A DNA stretch of 64,000 nt from Pseudodesulfovibrio profundus. GTDB lineage: Bacteria; Desulfobacterota; Desulfovibrionia; Desulfovibrionales; Desulfovibrionaceae. Shown one piece after another: positions 56,416 through 64,000 of this stretch. The translations under genes were made by a program, and so were the position numbers. Under the pieces are notes generated by a model, which saw only the letters and a program-made list of their open reading frames with translations, searched no databases and had not been told where the DNA came from. Position 1 is the first letter of the stretch, and each line of letters begins with the position of its first letter. The DNA lies in the NCBI RefSeq assembly GCF_900217235.1, contig NZ_LT907975.1:4005001-4069000 (forward strand), in the 5' to 3' direction.

Positions 56416-57459
56416 ATGAAGGTCGCGGTTGCTGTCAGTGGAGGTATGGATAGCCTGCTCTCACTGGTCCTCATGAAGGAGCAGGGATTTGATGTTATGG
56501 CTGTTCACGGCCATTTCCTACCCCCAAGTCCGGCCTGGGGCGAAGTGACCAGTGGGTTGACGGCGGTCTGCGAAAAACTCGATGTGCCATTTCACGCTCT
56601 TGATCTCCATGAAGTCTTTGACCGTGAGGTCATTGCTCCGTTCGTGACGGCATACAAGGCAGGATTGACACCGAATCCGTGCGCCATGTGCAATCCCCGG
56701 ATGAAATTCGGAATCCTTTTCGATGCCGTGCGCTCACTCGGAGCCGATGAAATCGCCACCGGCCATTATGTGCGCATGGAAGAGCGGGGCGAATTGGGCA
56801 GGATGCTTGTTCGCGGCGCTGACAGTTCCAAAGATCAGAGTTACTTCCTTTCACTGGTGCCCTCCGATACGTTGCGACGTGCGCACTTCCCCTTGGCAGA
56901 GATTTTCAAGAAAGACGTAATGGGTCTGCTCGACAAGTACGGACTTGAACCGCCGATCCCTCGTGAAAGTCAGGAAATATGCTTTGTGCCTGACGATGAC
57001 TATCAGGCGTTTCTGTTGAGCCGTGGAAAAATGGGCGGCAAGGGACCGGCTGTTTTGTCGGATGGAACCAAAGTCGGCACGCATAACGGGCTTTGGCGTC
57101 ACACCCAGGGCCAACGGCGCGGCTTGGGGATTGCGTGGAAAGAAGCGCTGTATGTGCTGGACAAGGATGTTTCGCGCAACACGCTTATTGTCGGCACCAA
57201 GGATGAACTCGCCTCAAAAGGGTGCATCGCTGCTCAGGTGAATTGCATGGCTGATCCGGCAGATTGGCCGGAAACCGTCATGATCCAGACCCGTTATCGA
57301 CAAAAGGCAAAGCCGGGAACGGTCACACTTAAAGACGATAAGCTTGTCATCAACTTTCTGGAATCACACTCCCGCCCGACTCCCGGTCAGATCGCAGCCG
57401 TGTACACCGAAGACGGTGTCGTCCTCGGCGGTGGGGTCATCGAGTCTCCGATTCTTTGA
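56416..57459 (+). CDS. mnmA: tRNA 2-thiouridylase MnmA
   Basis: 347 residues. The PP-loop VAVSGGMDSLLS replaces the usual SGGVDS by SGGMDS. The two catalytic cysteines are in NPCAMCNPRMKFG and SQEICFVPDDDY; HTQGQRRGLGI is also conserved. It thiolates U34 of Lys, Glu and Gln tRNAs. The stop adjoins the end of a convergent lipoprotein gene with no spacer. Confidence 0.88.
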   Translation: MKVAVAVSGGMDSLLSLVLMKEQGFDVMAVHGHFLPPSPAWGEVTSGLTAVCEKLDVPFHALDLHEVFDREVIAPFVTAYKAGLTPNPCAMCNPRMKFGILFDAVRSLGADEIATGHYVRMEERGELGRMLVRGADSSKDQSYFLSLVPSDTLRRAHFPLAEIFKKDVMGLLDKYGLEPPIPRESQEICFVPDDDYQAFLLSRGKMGGKGPAVLSDGTKVGTHNGLWRHTQGQRRGLGIAWKEALYVLDKDVSRNTLIVGTKDELASKGCIAAQVNCMADPADWPETVMIQTRYRQKAKPGTVTLKDDKLVINFLESHSRPTPGQIAAVYTEDGVVLGGGVIESPIL

Positions 57460-57990
57460 TCAGCGCCAGAAATCGCGGCGTCGTTCATAGTAGAAGCGCT
57501 CGGTCTCACGATAGGCTTGGGCGCGGTTGCGGGTCATTGTGTGATGAATCTTTTCGGCGGTCATTTCCGGTTTCTTTCGACAATAATCTGCCCACCAGAG
57601 CACTTCCTGTTTGATGCGATTGCTGTAGGAGTCTTCATAGGAAGCCAGCAAATCGAATCCCTGCTCGCGTTCATCAAGGTAGATCATCGTCAGGCCGAGA
57701 TAGAAGGTCGCATCGGAATTGTTGGGGTACGTGTCGAGTGTCGACTGGAAAATCTGTTTTGCCGCAAGATAGTCGGCATCACGAAAGGCGCTCAAACCCC
57801 GTTTGTTGTTGCTGTAGGCTTTGCTGTTCGTGTTATAGAGATAGTCGCCATGGAGGCCGAACTGAATGGTGACACCGGCACGGGCGGAAACACCAGCCAT
57901 GCCGCTGCCGGTCCCAACGGTGACCTGCCCGCCAGCGCAGGAGAAAAGAAGGGGGAGCGTGAGAAGTATGGATGCAATGGTATATTTCAT
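57460..57990 (-). CDS. small TPR lipoprotein A
   Basis: 176 residues from the ATG at 57990, with AAGGGTC upstream; a start at 58038 would precede the signal peptide with 16 charged residues. The signal peptide ends in LFSC, so it is lipidated. A Gly/Val-rich segment follows, then a TPR-like part (GLSAFRDADYLAAKQIFQ; ATFYLGLTMIYLDEREQGF). It is a paralogue of the gene just upstream, sharing the FYLGLT...DERE-GF pattern. The function is unknown. The gene starts 47 bases after its partner ends. Confidence 0.82.
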   Translation of the reverse strand: MKYTIASILLTLPLLFSCAGGQVTVGTGSGMAGVSARAGVTIQFGLHGDYLYNTNSKAYSNNKRGLSAFRDADYLAAKQIFQSTLDTYPNNSDATFYLGLTMIYLDEREQGFDLLASYEDSYSNRIKQEVLWWADYCRKKPEMTAEKIHHTMTRNRAQAYRETERFYYERRRDFWR

Positions 57991-58037
57991 GATTTGACCC
58001 TTTTGCGCTTTTCCATTAGGCCGCTTGTCAGCGCACA

Positions 58038-58544
58038 TTAATTACCGGGACGTGCGGCGTCCTCTTCCATGGCCAGACCGTCGTTCCAGGCGCGGAACAT
58101 CTTGGTAGTAATCTCCTCGGAGGTAGCTGTGGTCTGAGGCTCCAGGTAGTATGCCATGTCGCGTACGGACTTGGTTAAATAACGCTTGCCTGTATACCGG
58201 AAAGCGTGAAGGATGCGAAATCCTTTTTCGCGTTCATCCTTGGCGATATAGGTCAGTCCGAGATAGAATGATGCCAGTGGATACTCTTCTATGTCGAGCG
58301 AGTGTTGAAACGCTTCAATGGCTTCGTCGTATTCGCCCAGATTGTAGTGGGCGCGTCCCAGGCCTGTCAGCAGTGTCACTGAATCCGGGTCGCTTTCAAG
58401 TCCTTTTTGATACTGAACTACGGCCTGCTCATAATCCTTCAGGGCCATGGAAATGTTTCCGGATGTTTGGTGGGGCGGTGGGCAACCGATGAGGATGACG
58501 AGCAGCGAGAGTGAGATCGTTGTCAAATAAACTTTTTTTGTCAT
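58038..58544 (-). CDS. small TPR lipoprotein B
   Basis: 168 residues. A signal peptide ends in the lipobox LIGC (Cys21). At least two tetratricopeptide repeats follow (SMALKDYEQAVVQYQKGLES; YNLGEYDEAIEAFQHSLDI), then ASFYLGLTYIAKDEREKGF, shared with lipoprotein A. Outer-membrane or periplasmic scaffolding is likely. The two genes form a minus-strand pair between mnmA and mtaB, both on the plus strand. Confidence 0.85.
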   Translation of the reverse strand: MTKKVYLTTISLSLLVILIGCPPPHQTSGNISMALKDYEQAVVQYQKGLESDPDSVTLLTGLGRAHYNLGEYDEAIEAFQHSLDIEEYPLASFYLGLTYIAKDEREKGFRILHAFRYTGKRYLTKSVRDMAYYLEPQTTATSEEITTKMFRAWNDGLAMEEDAARPGN

Positions 58545-58601
58545 GAGATTGCATTTACCTTATGGGTTGATGTCGTAACGCATTACCAAATTGAATATAG
58601 C

Positions 58602-59909
58602 ATGATTACTTTCTTCACCGCCACCCTGGGTTGCAAGATTAACCAGTACGAGACCCGTTCCATTGCGGAGGCATGGGTGCGCGATACGTCCGGCATGCAG
58701 GCTCGTGAAGTGGATTCGGCAACAGACGCCGAACTCATACTGGTCAACTCCTGCGCTGTGACCGCCAATGCCGTAGCTGACCTGCGGCAGACCGTGCGCC
58801 GTTTTCATAGGGACAACCCGACTGCGGAAATCATCATTACCGGCTGTGCTGCCCAGGTCATGCCCGAAGAGCTCGCCGAGTTGCCGGGTGTTGTTCGTGT
58901 GATCAAGCAGGAAGACAAATCCGTGCTCCTTGAAGGGCCGGAAGCTAAGCAGCAGTCAAAGGCTGATAAGCCGCACTTCGCTCCTTTTTCCATCTCCGGT
59001 TACGGCCGTTCCAGAGCCGTCGTCAAAGTGCAGGATGGGTGTTCCCACAGGTGTACTTACTGCATTGTCCCGCTGACTCGTGGTAAATCCGTCAGCCGCC
59101 CCATGGACGAAGTTGTCGATGAAATCTCCCGGCTGTTAGTAGCGGGATTCCGTGAGTTTATCCTCAGCGGTATCAATCTGCGCCATTACGGTCGTGGCTT
59201 GGCTGATAAGGTCGATTTTTGGGATCTTGTATCTCACCTTGAGCAGGAGTTCGGGCTCGACTGGGGCGGGCGTGCGCGATTCAGAATCTCTTCGGTGGAA
59301 CCGGGCCAGTTGACGGACAAGGCGTTCGACACACTTGCTGCATCCACCATGGTTTGTCCGCAGCTACATCTTTCCTTACAGAGCGGATCGGCTGAAGTGC
59401 TCAAAAACATGGGACGCGGTCACTATTCTCCGGAACTGGCCGTGGAGTTCATGCAGCGCATGAAGGCCGAGTGGCCTGTCGCAGGTCTGGGCGCGGATTT
59501 GATCGCCGGATTCCCCGGTGAGACCGAGGCTCACTTTGAAGAGACATTGGAGCTGTGCCGGGAACTGCCGCTGACCTATGGTCATGTCTTCCCATATTCA
59601 GAACGCCCCGGAACCAAGGCGCTGGAGTTGGCGGACAGCGTTGATGTGCCGGTTCGTAAAGAACGGGCTGCCCGTCTGCGCTCGTTGATCAACGGGAAGA
59701 AAACCGCATTTCTGGACAAGCTGCTCACTGTAGAGAGCCTCAATGTCCTTCAGCAGGACGACTCCGGTCGCGGCGTCAGTGAATACTATGCTGCGTGCCG
59801 CTTTACAAAAACACTGGATGGCGCGGCCCCTCGTTCACTTGTGCGCGCACGACCTGTTGAGCTTCGTAAAAATGTCATTCTTGCGGAACCGTTTGAGGTG
59901 ATCAAATGA
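58602..59909 (+). CDS. mtaB: tRNA t6A37 methylthiotransferase MtaB
   Basis: 435 residues. The start FFTATLGCKINQYET is diagnostic of MtaB among methylthiotransferases. Cysteines C11, C51 and C82 bind the auxiliary cluster, and C147-x3-C151-x2-C154 (CSHRCTYC) binds the radical-SAM cluster. A TRAM-like domain ends the protein. It adds a methylthio group to t6A at position 37 of tRNAs reading ANN codons. The next gene overlaps the stop by 4 bases. Confidence 0.93.
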   Translation: MITFFTATLGCKINQYETRSIAEAWVRDTSGMQAREVDSATDAELILVNSCAVTANAVADLRQTVRRFHRDNPTAEIIITGCAAQVMPEELAELPGVVRVIKQEDKSVLLEGPEAKQQSKADKPHFAPFSISGYGRSRAVVKVQDGCSHRCTYCIVPLTRGKSVSRPMDEVVDEISRLLVAGFREFILSGINLRHYGRGLADKVDFWDLVSHLEQEFGLDWGGRARFRISSVEPGQLTDKAFDTLAASTMVCPQLHLSLQSGSAEVLKNMGRGHYSPELAVEFMQRMKAEWPVAGLGADLIAGFPGETEAHFEETLELCRELPLTYGHVFPYSERPGTKALELADSVDVPVRKERAARLRSLINGKKTAFLDKLLTVESLNVLQQDDSGRGVSEYYAACRFTKTLDGAAPRSLVRARPVELRKNVILAEPFEVIK

Positions 59910-60442
59910 GTACGCCGATCATTCCCGATCCAGGGCTGCTGATCATCTCCATCCTGAGTTCGAGATGGGATGAATGCTGGCCGGGGTTGCTTGATACGTT
60001 GGAAGAGCGTTTTGGCAAGGCGGACCATGTGTCCGAGGTGTTCGCCTTTGACCAGACGGATTATTATGATCAGGAACTGGGGACGCCCATCACCAGACGA
60101 CTGGTCTCCTTTGCGACACTCCGCCCACTGGATGAACTGGCGGATATTAAGCTGTTCACCAATGAACTTGAGCAATCCCAGGCCAATGAAGGCCAGCGGA
60201 TGTTCAACCTCGATCCGGGGTTCATCACCGTCCAGCGCCTTGTCCTTGCCACCGGCAAAAACTATTCGCATCGAATTTACTTGAAAGATGGCATATGGGC
60301 CGACCTGACGCTCATGTGGCAAAAGAAACAGTGGGTCGAATTTCCATGGACGTTTCCTGACTATGCAGGAGACGATATGAAATCGCGGCTGACAAAAATG
60401 CGTCAGTCGTATAAAAACATGCTGAACAATCCGCAAACGTAG
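59906..60442 (+). CDS. DUF4416 family protein
   Basis: 178 residues, no signal peptide. Conserved parts include FAFDQTDYYDQELGTPITRRLVSF (read as two adjacent motifs), NLDPGFITVQRLVLAT, HRIYLKDGIWADLTL and PWTFPDY, all typical of DUF4416. The function is not known. It is translationally coupled to mtaB (ATGA overlap), which suggests a link to tRNA modification or another nucleic-acid process. Confidence 0.85.
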   Translation: MSTPIIPDPGLLIISILSSRWDECWPGLLDTLEERFGKADHVSEVFAFDQTDYYDQELGTPITRRLVSFATLRPLDELADIKLFTNELEQSQANEGQRMFNLDPGFITVQRLVLATGKNYSHRIYLKDGIWADLTLMWQKKQWVEFPWTFPDYAGDDMKSRLTKMRQSYKNMLNNPQT

Positions 60443-60483
60443 AATCGTCATACAATACGCGGATAGACCAAAAAGGAATATAT

Positions 60484-61365
60484 ATGCCAGTTAGCATGAC
60501 CGGTTTCGGTCGTAATGAGACAAATGATGATGCTTGGACCCACGTATGGGAAATCAAAAGTGTCAATGGCCGCTTTCTTGATGTGAAGTGGCGTATGCCC
60601 GGTTACCTGCGCAGCCTGGAGAATGGCTGGGAAAAGATCGTTCGGACCCATGCCTCTCGCGGGCGGGTGGATATCTCCCTTAATCTTGAAGTACTGGACT
60701 CCGCCATCCTGGGCGTTACGTTCAACGAGACCATGGCCAAAGCCATGTTTGAGCAGATGGAGCAGTTGGCATCGGCCCGCGGTGATTTGTTCAAGCCCGA
60801 TTACAACAAGGTTCTGTCCATGTCTTCCCTGTGGCGCGACAACGGCAGTGAGCCGGACCCCGGCCTGACCGAATCCCTGACTGCAGGGCTCGAAGCCGCC
60901 CTCAAGGATTGGGTGAGCGCCCGTTCTTTGGAAGGCGATGCCATGGTCAAGGATCTGCTGGCTCGCCTTGATGTGCTCAAGGATCTGGCCGACAAGATCG
61001 GCGAGCGCGTGCCGGAGATTCTGGAAGAGAAGAAGAGCAGCCTCAGGCAGCGCATTCAGGAAATGCTGGAGAGCGCCGGAGCTGAATTCTCCGAAGACAG
61101 AATGCTGCAGGAAGTGGCTCACCTCACCGACAAGCTTGACGTGTCGGAAGAGTTGACCCGCCTTGATGCTCACCTCGATCGTCTTCGTGAAGTCCTCAGC
61201 ACCCCCGGTGATGCCGGTAAGAAGCTTGATTTCCTTCTGCAGGAGACCTTCCGCGAGATTAACACCTGCGGCAACAAGGCGCAGGACACCACGGTCAGCC
61301 GTCTGGTCGTTGATTTCAAGGCTGAATTGGAACGGTGCCGCGAACAGGTTCAGAACATCGAATAA
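60484..61365 (+). CDS. yicC: YicC-family endoribonuclease
   Basis: 293 residues. The N-terminus MTGFGRNE and SVNGRFLDVKWRMP match the YicC_N domain, and the C-terminal LDFLLQETFREINTCGNKA matches DUF1732. YicC proteins are RNA endonucleases. AAAGGA lies upstream of the start. The gene order yicC-remA-gmk is widespread in bacteria, supporting the call. Confidence 0.93.
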   Translation: MPVSMTGFGRNETNDDAWTHVWEIKSVNGRFLDVKWRMPGYLRSLENGWEKIVRTHASRGRVDISLNLEVLDSAILGVTFNETMAKAMFEQMEQLASARGDLFKPDYNKVLSMSSLWRDNGSEPDPGLTESLTAGLEAALKDWVSARSLEGDAMVKDLLARLDVLKDLADKIGERVPEILEEKKSSLRQRIQEMLESAGAEFSEDRMLQEVAHLTDKLDVSEELTRLDAHLDRLREVLSTPGDAGKKLDFLLQETFREINTCGNKAQDTTVSRLVVDFKAELERCREQVQNIE

Positions 61366-61389
61366 CCGCCAGTGAGCTAAGGGGATATC

Positions 61390-61644
61390 ATGGCAAAACA
61401 GGGGTTACTCAACATCGGCTTCGGTAACTTCGTGGTGCTGAACAGGGTGGTTTCCATTGCGCTGCCTTCCAGTGCTCCCATGCGTCGTCTTCGTGAAGAC
61501 GCCAGAGCGGAAGGACGGCTCATTGATGCCACCCTCGGACGCAAGACACGAGCAATCATCGTCACCGATTCCAACCACGTTATCTTGTCCGCCATCCAGG
61601 CTGAAACAATTGCACAGCGTTTCAGCGCAGAAGAGGGAGAATAA
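61390..61644 (+). CDS. remA: RemA/DUF370 family DNA-binding regulator
   Basis: 84 residues. [28 protein letters not shown] (read as two adjacent motifs) and [26 protein letters not shown] are the two conserved DUF370 blocks. In Bacillus RemA activates matrix and osmolyte genes. Its target in this organism is unknown. It sits between yicC and gmk, and the gmk start follows its stop directly (TAAATG). Confidence 0.92.
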   Translation: MAKQGLLNIGFGNFVVLNRVVSIALPSSAPMRRLREDARAEGRLIDATLGRKTRAIIVTDSNHVILSAIQAETIAQRFSAEEGE

Positions 61645-62280
61645 ATGTCTGAAAATGTTTCCCGCCTGGGCCAGATCATTGTGGTCTGTGCGCCGAGCGG
61701 CACCGGTAAATCAACATTAATCAGCAAACTGCGAGAAGAGTTTCCGAATTTCGGCTTCTCCGTTTCCTATACGACCCGCAAGCCCAGAGGGGATGAACAG
61801 AACGGTCGTGAATATCATTTTGTCTCACGTGACACGTTTGTCGCCATGCGCAGTCAGGGTGAGTTCTGCGAGTGGGCTGAAGTCCACGGCAATCTCTATG
61901 GCACGGCGACGCAGCCGGTGGTCAACATGCTTGATCAGGGTAAGGATGTCCTCTTTGATATCGATGTGCAGGGAGCCAAACAGTTGAAAAAGACGTTCTA
62001 CAAGGGAACGTTCATTTTCCTTCTGCCTCCATCCAAGGAAGAGTTGATTCGACGTCTTACCAGCCGGGGAACTGACTCGGAAGAATCCATCAGCAAGCGT
62101 CTGGCCAATGCCGAAGGGGAAATCGCTGAAGCCGGTTTCTTTGACTACTGGATCATCAATGATGATCTGGATAAGGCGTACGAAGAACTGCGTGCCGTTT
62201 TCGTAGCTGGTGCATGCAAACCGGAACTGCGGACAGATGTGGAACAGATCATTAAGAAGGACTGGGGGATCGATGGCTGA
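61645..62280 (+). CDS. gmk: guanylate kinase
   Basis: 211 residues. The P-loop is APSGTGKST (16-24); SVSYTTRKPRGDEQNGREYHF (read as two adjacent motifs) binds GMP, and FDIDVQGAKQLKK follows. It phosphorylates GMP to GDP. The gene is coupled to remA upstream and overlaps pyrF by 8 bases downstream. Confidence 0.96.
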   Translation: MSENVSRLGQIIVVCAPSGTGKSTLISKLREEFPNFGFSVSYTTRKPRGDEQNGREYHFVSRDTFVAMRSQGEFCEWAEVHGNLYGTATQPVVNMLDQGKDVLFDIDVQGAKQLKKTFYKGTFIFLLPPSKEELIRRLTSRGTDSEESISKRLANAEGEIAEAGFFDYWIINDDLDKAYEELRAVFVAGACKPELRTDVEQIIKKDWGIDG

Positions 62281-62974
62281 GCTTGTTCTTGCCCTTGACT
62301 ACAAGGATGCCCGATCAGCACTGGCAATGGCGGATACTGTAACTGGTGTTGTCCCCTGGATGAAGGTTGGTCTTGAGTTGTTCACGGCAGAGGGACCGCT
62401 GGTTGTTTCCGAGTTGAAAAAAAAGGGCTTTAACGTCTTTTTGGACTTGAAATTCTTTGATATTCCCAACACTGTGCAGGGTGCGATCCGCTCGGCTGCC
62501 CGACTGGGGGTGGACATGGTTAACATCCATGCCTTGGGCGGAGAGCGTATGGGGGCAGCAGCCATGCAGGGGGCTCTCGAAGGCACTCCTGATGGCGGAA
62601 CGCCACCCATTGTTCTGGCTGTCACCATGCTGACGTCCATGGCAGAAGGGGATTTGCCGGTGGATAATGCGCCGCCGCCGTCGGAGATGGCCCTTGACCT
62701 TGCTGTAAAAGCCAAGCAATATGGCTTAAATGGGGTTGTCTGTTCCGCTTTGGAAGCGGAACGGATAAAGCAGGCTTGCGGTGATGCATTCATCTGTCTG
62801 ACTCCTGGCATTCGTCTTGCGGACAGTGCCAAGGATGATCAGAGGAGAATTGTGACGCCCGCTCAGGCTGTAATAAACGGGTCGGATTATTTGGTGGTGG
62901 GACGACCCATCACCGGTGCAGCATCGCCCAAAGAGGTGGCCTTGGCCATCATGGAGGAGATGCAGCGCGTATAA
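62273..62974 (+). CDS. pyrF: orotidine 5'-phosphate decarboxylase
   Basis: 233 residues, a TIM barrel. The catalytic block is FLDLKFFDIPNTV (56-68), with D58, K60 and D63. TPGIRL and YLVVGRPITGA bind phosphate. It makes UMP from OMP. I chose the ATG at 62273 inside the end of gmk, with GGGGGA upstream, since a longer frame from 62210 adds 21 residues read from gmk. Confidence 0.95.
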   Translation: MAELVLALDYKDARSALAMADTVTGVVPWMKVGLELFTAEGPLVVSELKKKGFNVFLDLKFFDIPNTVQGAIRSAARLGVDMVNIHALGGERMGAAAMQGALEGTPDGGTPPIVLAVTMLTSMAEGDLPVDNAPPPSEMALDLAVKAKQYGLNGVVCSALEAERIKQACGDAFICLTPGIRLADSAKDDQRRIVTPAQAVINGSDYLVVGRPITGAASPKEVALAIMEEMQRV

Positions 62975-62985
62975 CAGGGGTTACA

Positions 62986-63819
62986 ATGACGAATCAGAGC
63001 GGCAAGAAGCCGCAGGAAAAGGATATCGTCCGTGATGGTGCGGAGAAGATCAAAGGGGTCTTCTCCACACAGTCTGTTTCCAAAGTGGGTACAGGCACAA
63101 CGCAGCGTCGAACCATTCAGAAGACCTACTGGAGTGGTGAAGAACTGGCAGACGGACGTATTGAAATCCAACCCCTCAACCGCAACTACATCCCTTCCGG
63201 TCCGAAGCGGACCATTGATCGCGACGATTTTCTAGCCAAATACAGTCCAGAACCAGAATTCTACATGACCACCGTCTACCCGGCGATCAAGAAGGTGGAC
63301 GACTCCATTGTGCGTGGTGAAAAACATCGGGAGCGTGGGGCTGCCTACAGCGCCGAATTCGAGTTCAAGCAGGTCACAGCCGTCGATGAAGAGAATGTCC
63401 GAGCCAACTTCGGTTTGGGTCTGACGTATCTTGATCGAGGGGATCAGGTCAGAGCCAACGATATCTTTGAACGTATTGTCGGACTGGACGGAGCGTTTCA
63501 CTCGGAACACAAACATCTCTTCAATGACTTTGGTATCAACATGCGGAAAAATCGTATGTTTGATCAGGCGTTGAAATACTATCTCAGAGCGCAGGAGTTG
63601 GTGCGTGATGATGAGCACCTGTTCCACAACATTGCCCGTTGCTACTACGAGAAAGGGGATGTAGAAGAGTGCAAGAAGTATTTGAGAAAGAGTCTGGAGA
63701 TCAATCCGAATCTCAAGGAAAGCAAGATGTTCTGGGCGTTCCTCAAGAGCAAAGGCTTTGTTCGGGATAACGAGGATATCCAGGATGTTGCAGAGACTTC
63801 TGAAGCTGACTCGGAGTGA
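62986..63819 (+). CDS. cytoplasmic TPR protein
   Basis: 277 residues with no signal peptide. A basic, polar N-terminal ~60 residues are followed by three or four tetratricopeptide repeats (about 110-265; RANFGLGLTYLDRGD, QALKYYLRAQELVRDDEHLFHN, CYYEKGDVEECKKYLRKSLEINP, read as separate motifs). The C-terminus is acidic. It begins 11 bases after pyrF, so it belongs to the same operon. The function is unknown; TPRs suggest a protein-binding scaffold. Confidence 0.82.
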   Translation: MTNQSGKKPQEKDIVRDGAEKIKGVFSTQSVSKVGTGTTQRRTIQKTYWSGEELADGRIEIQPLNRNYIPSGPKRTIDRDDFLAKYSPEPEFYMTTVYPAIKKVDDSIVRGEKHRERGAAYSAEFEFKQVTAVDEENVRANFGLGLTYLDRGDQVRANDIFERIVGLDGAFHSEHKHLFNDFGINMRKNRMFDQALKYYLRAQELVRDDEHLFHNIARCYYEKGDVEECKKYLRKSLEINPNLKESKMFWAFLKSKGFVRDNEDIQDVAETSEADSE

Positions 63820-63872
63820 TTGTAGAAACGACACTTATTTGAATTTCAAGCCTGCGCCGACAAGGAGTTTTC

Positions 63873-64000
63873 ATGTACCAGGAGAAGATTAAGGACTTCC
63901 TCCGGGAGCTGTCGAATACTCGAGAAGATCTTCCTTTCTCTCCCGCTCTGCTGCAGCAATTGCACAGTCAGACCGGAGAAAATTCAAACGCCACGATGCA
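63873..64000 (+). CDS. 5' end of a gene, possibly an HDOD-domain signalling protein
   Basis: The ATG at 63873 has AAGGAG five bases upstream. The 42 visible codons give MYQEKIKDFLRELSNTRED followed by LPFSPALLQQLHSQTG. The LPFSPALLQxL pattern recalls the N-terminus of Desulfovibrio HDOD proteins, but too little is in the window to be sure. It is cut by the window edge. Confidence 0.6.
   Translation, partial: MYQEKIKDFLRELSNTREDLPFSPALLQQLHSQTGENSNATM

Overview
The window looks like chromosomal DNA of a sulfate-reducing Desulfovibrionaceae-type bacterium (Desulfovibrio/Pseudodesulfovibrio group). This is inferred from gene content: a CcmE with a CxxxY haem motif, an RluA-CoaE fusion, several lipoprotein/TPR genes, and the order yicC-remA-gmk-pyrF. 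No rRNA or dissimilatory sulfate-reduction gene is present to prove it. Nearly all of the DNA is coding, with short gaps that usually hold a stem-loop terminator. I see no CRISPR array and no prophage.

Region 1 (1-10.2 kb) is the accessory part. It is visibly more AT-rich than the rest, apart from one GC-rich insertion sequence. It starts with two minus-strand methyltransferase-type genes (the first cut by the window edge). A compact five-gene minus-strand operon follows (6551 to 1376): a nucleotide-sugar 4,6-dehydratase, a UDP-sulfoquinovose-synthase-like enzyme, a multispan glycosyltransferase, a DUF2304-GT2 glycosyltransferase and a GtrA-type flippase. Together they suggest synthesis and membrane transfer of a sulfonated sugar for a surface glycan. 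The operon is bracketed by IS debris: an IS1595 relic at 1025-1330, an intact IS1380-family element around 6765-8364, and two decayed IS3-family copies in opposite orientation (8618-9834). A tRNA-Leu(CAG) at 10242-10330 closes the region, with its 3' end facing the island.

Region 2 (10.4-24.7 kb) carries an AEC transporter, nadD, a GT9 heptosyltransferase-like gene and a CNNM/CBS protein. The cytochrome c maturation operon ccmE-F-A-B-C-D plus a TPR gene follows, then a full branched-chain amino-acid ABC transporter operon livKHMGF with a structured leader.

Region 3 (24.8-41.3 kb) is housekeeping. It holds guaB, guaA, tatB, tatC, hisB, an unknown lipoprotein and hisA. On the minus strand are an MscS channel, a WaaE-like glycosyltransferase and the uracil salvage pair upp/uraA. 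It ends with an RluA-CoaE fusion, a rhomboid protease, an NMN-adenylyltransferase-like gene, an archaeal-type phosphoglycerate mutase and a PHP phosphoesterase.

Region 4 (41.5-54.5 kb) is rich in protein quality control: cbpA-cbpM-clpB, then grpE-dnaK, separated by an MFS drug transporter, a YheT-like hydrolase and an M29 aminopeptidase. An LpoA-like lipoprotein follows dnaK.

Region 5 (54.5-64 kb) is translation and nucleotide metabolism: gatC-gatA, mnmA, a pair of paralogous TPR lipoproteins, mtaB, a DUF4416 gene, yicC, remA, gmk, pyrF, a TPR gene and the start of a further gene. The item I would look at first is the sulfoquinovose-type glycan operon in a probable sulfite-producing bacterium. 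The variant Ccm system, the lipoprotein inside the his locus, and the two TPR lipoproteins between tRNA-modification genes come next.
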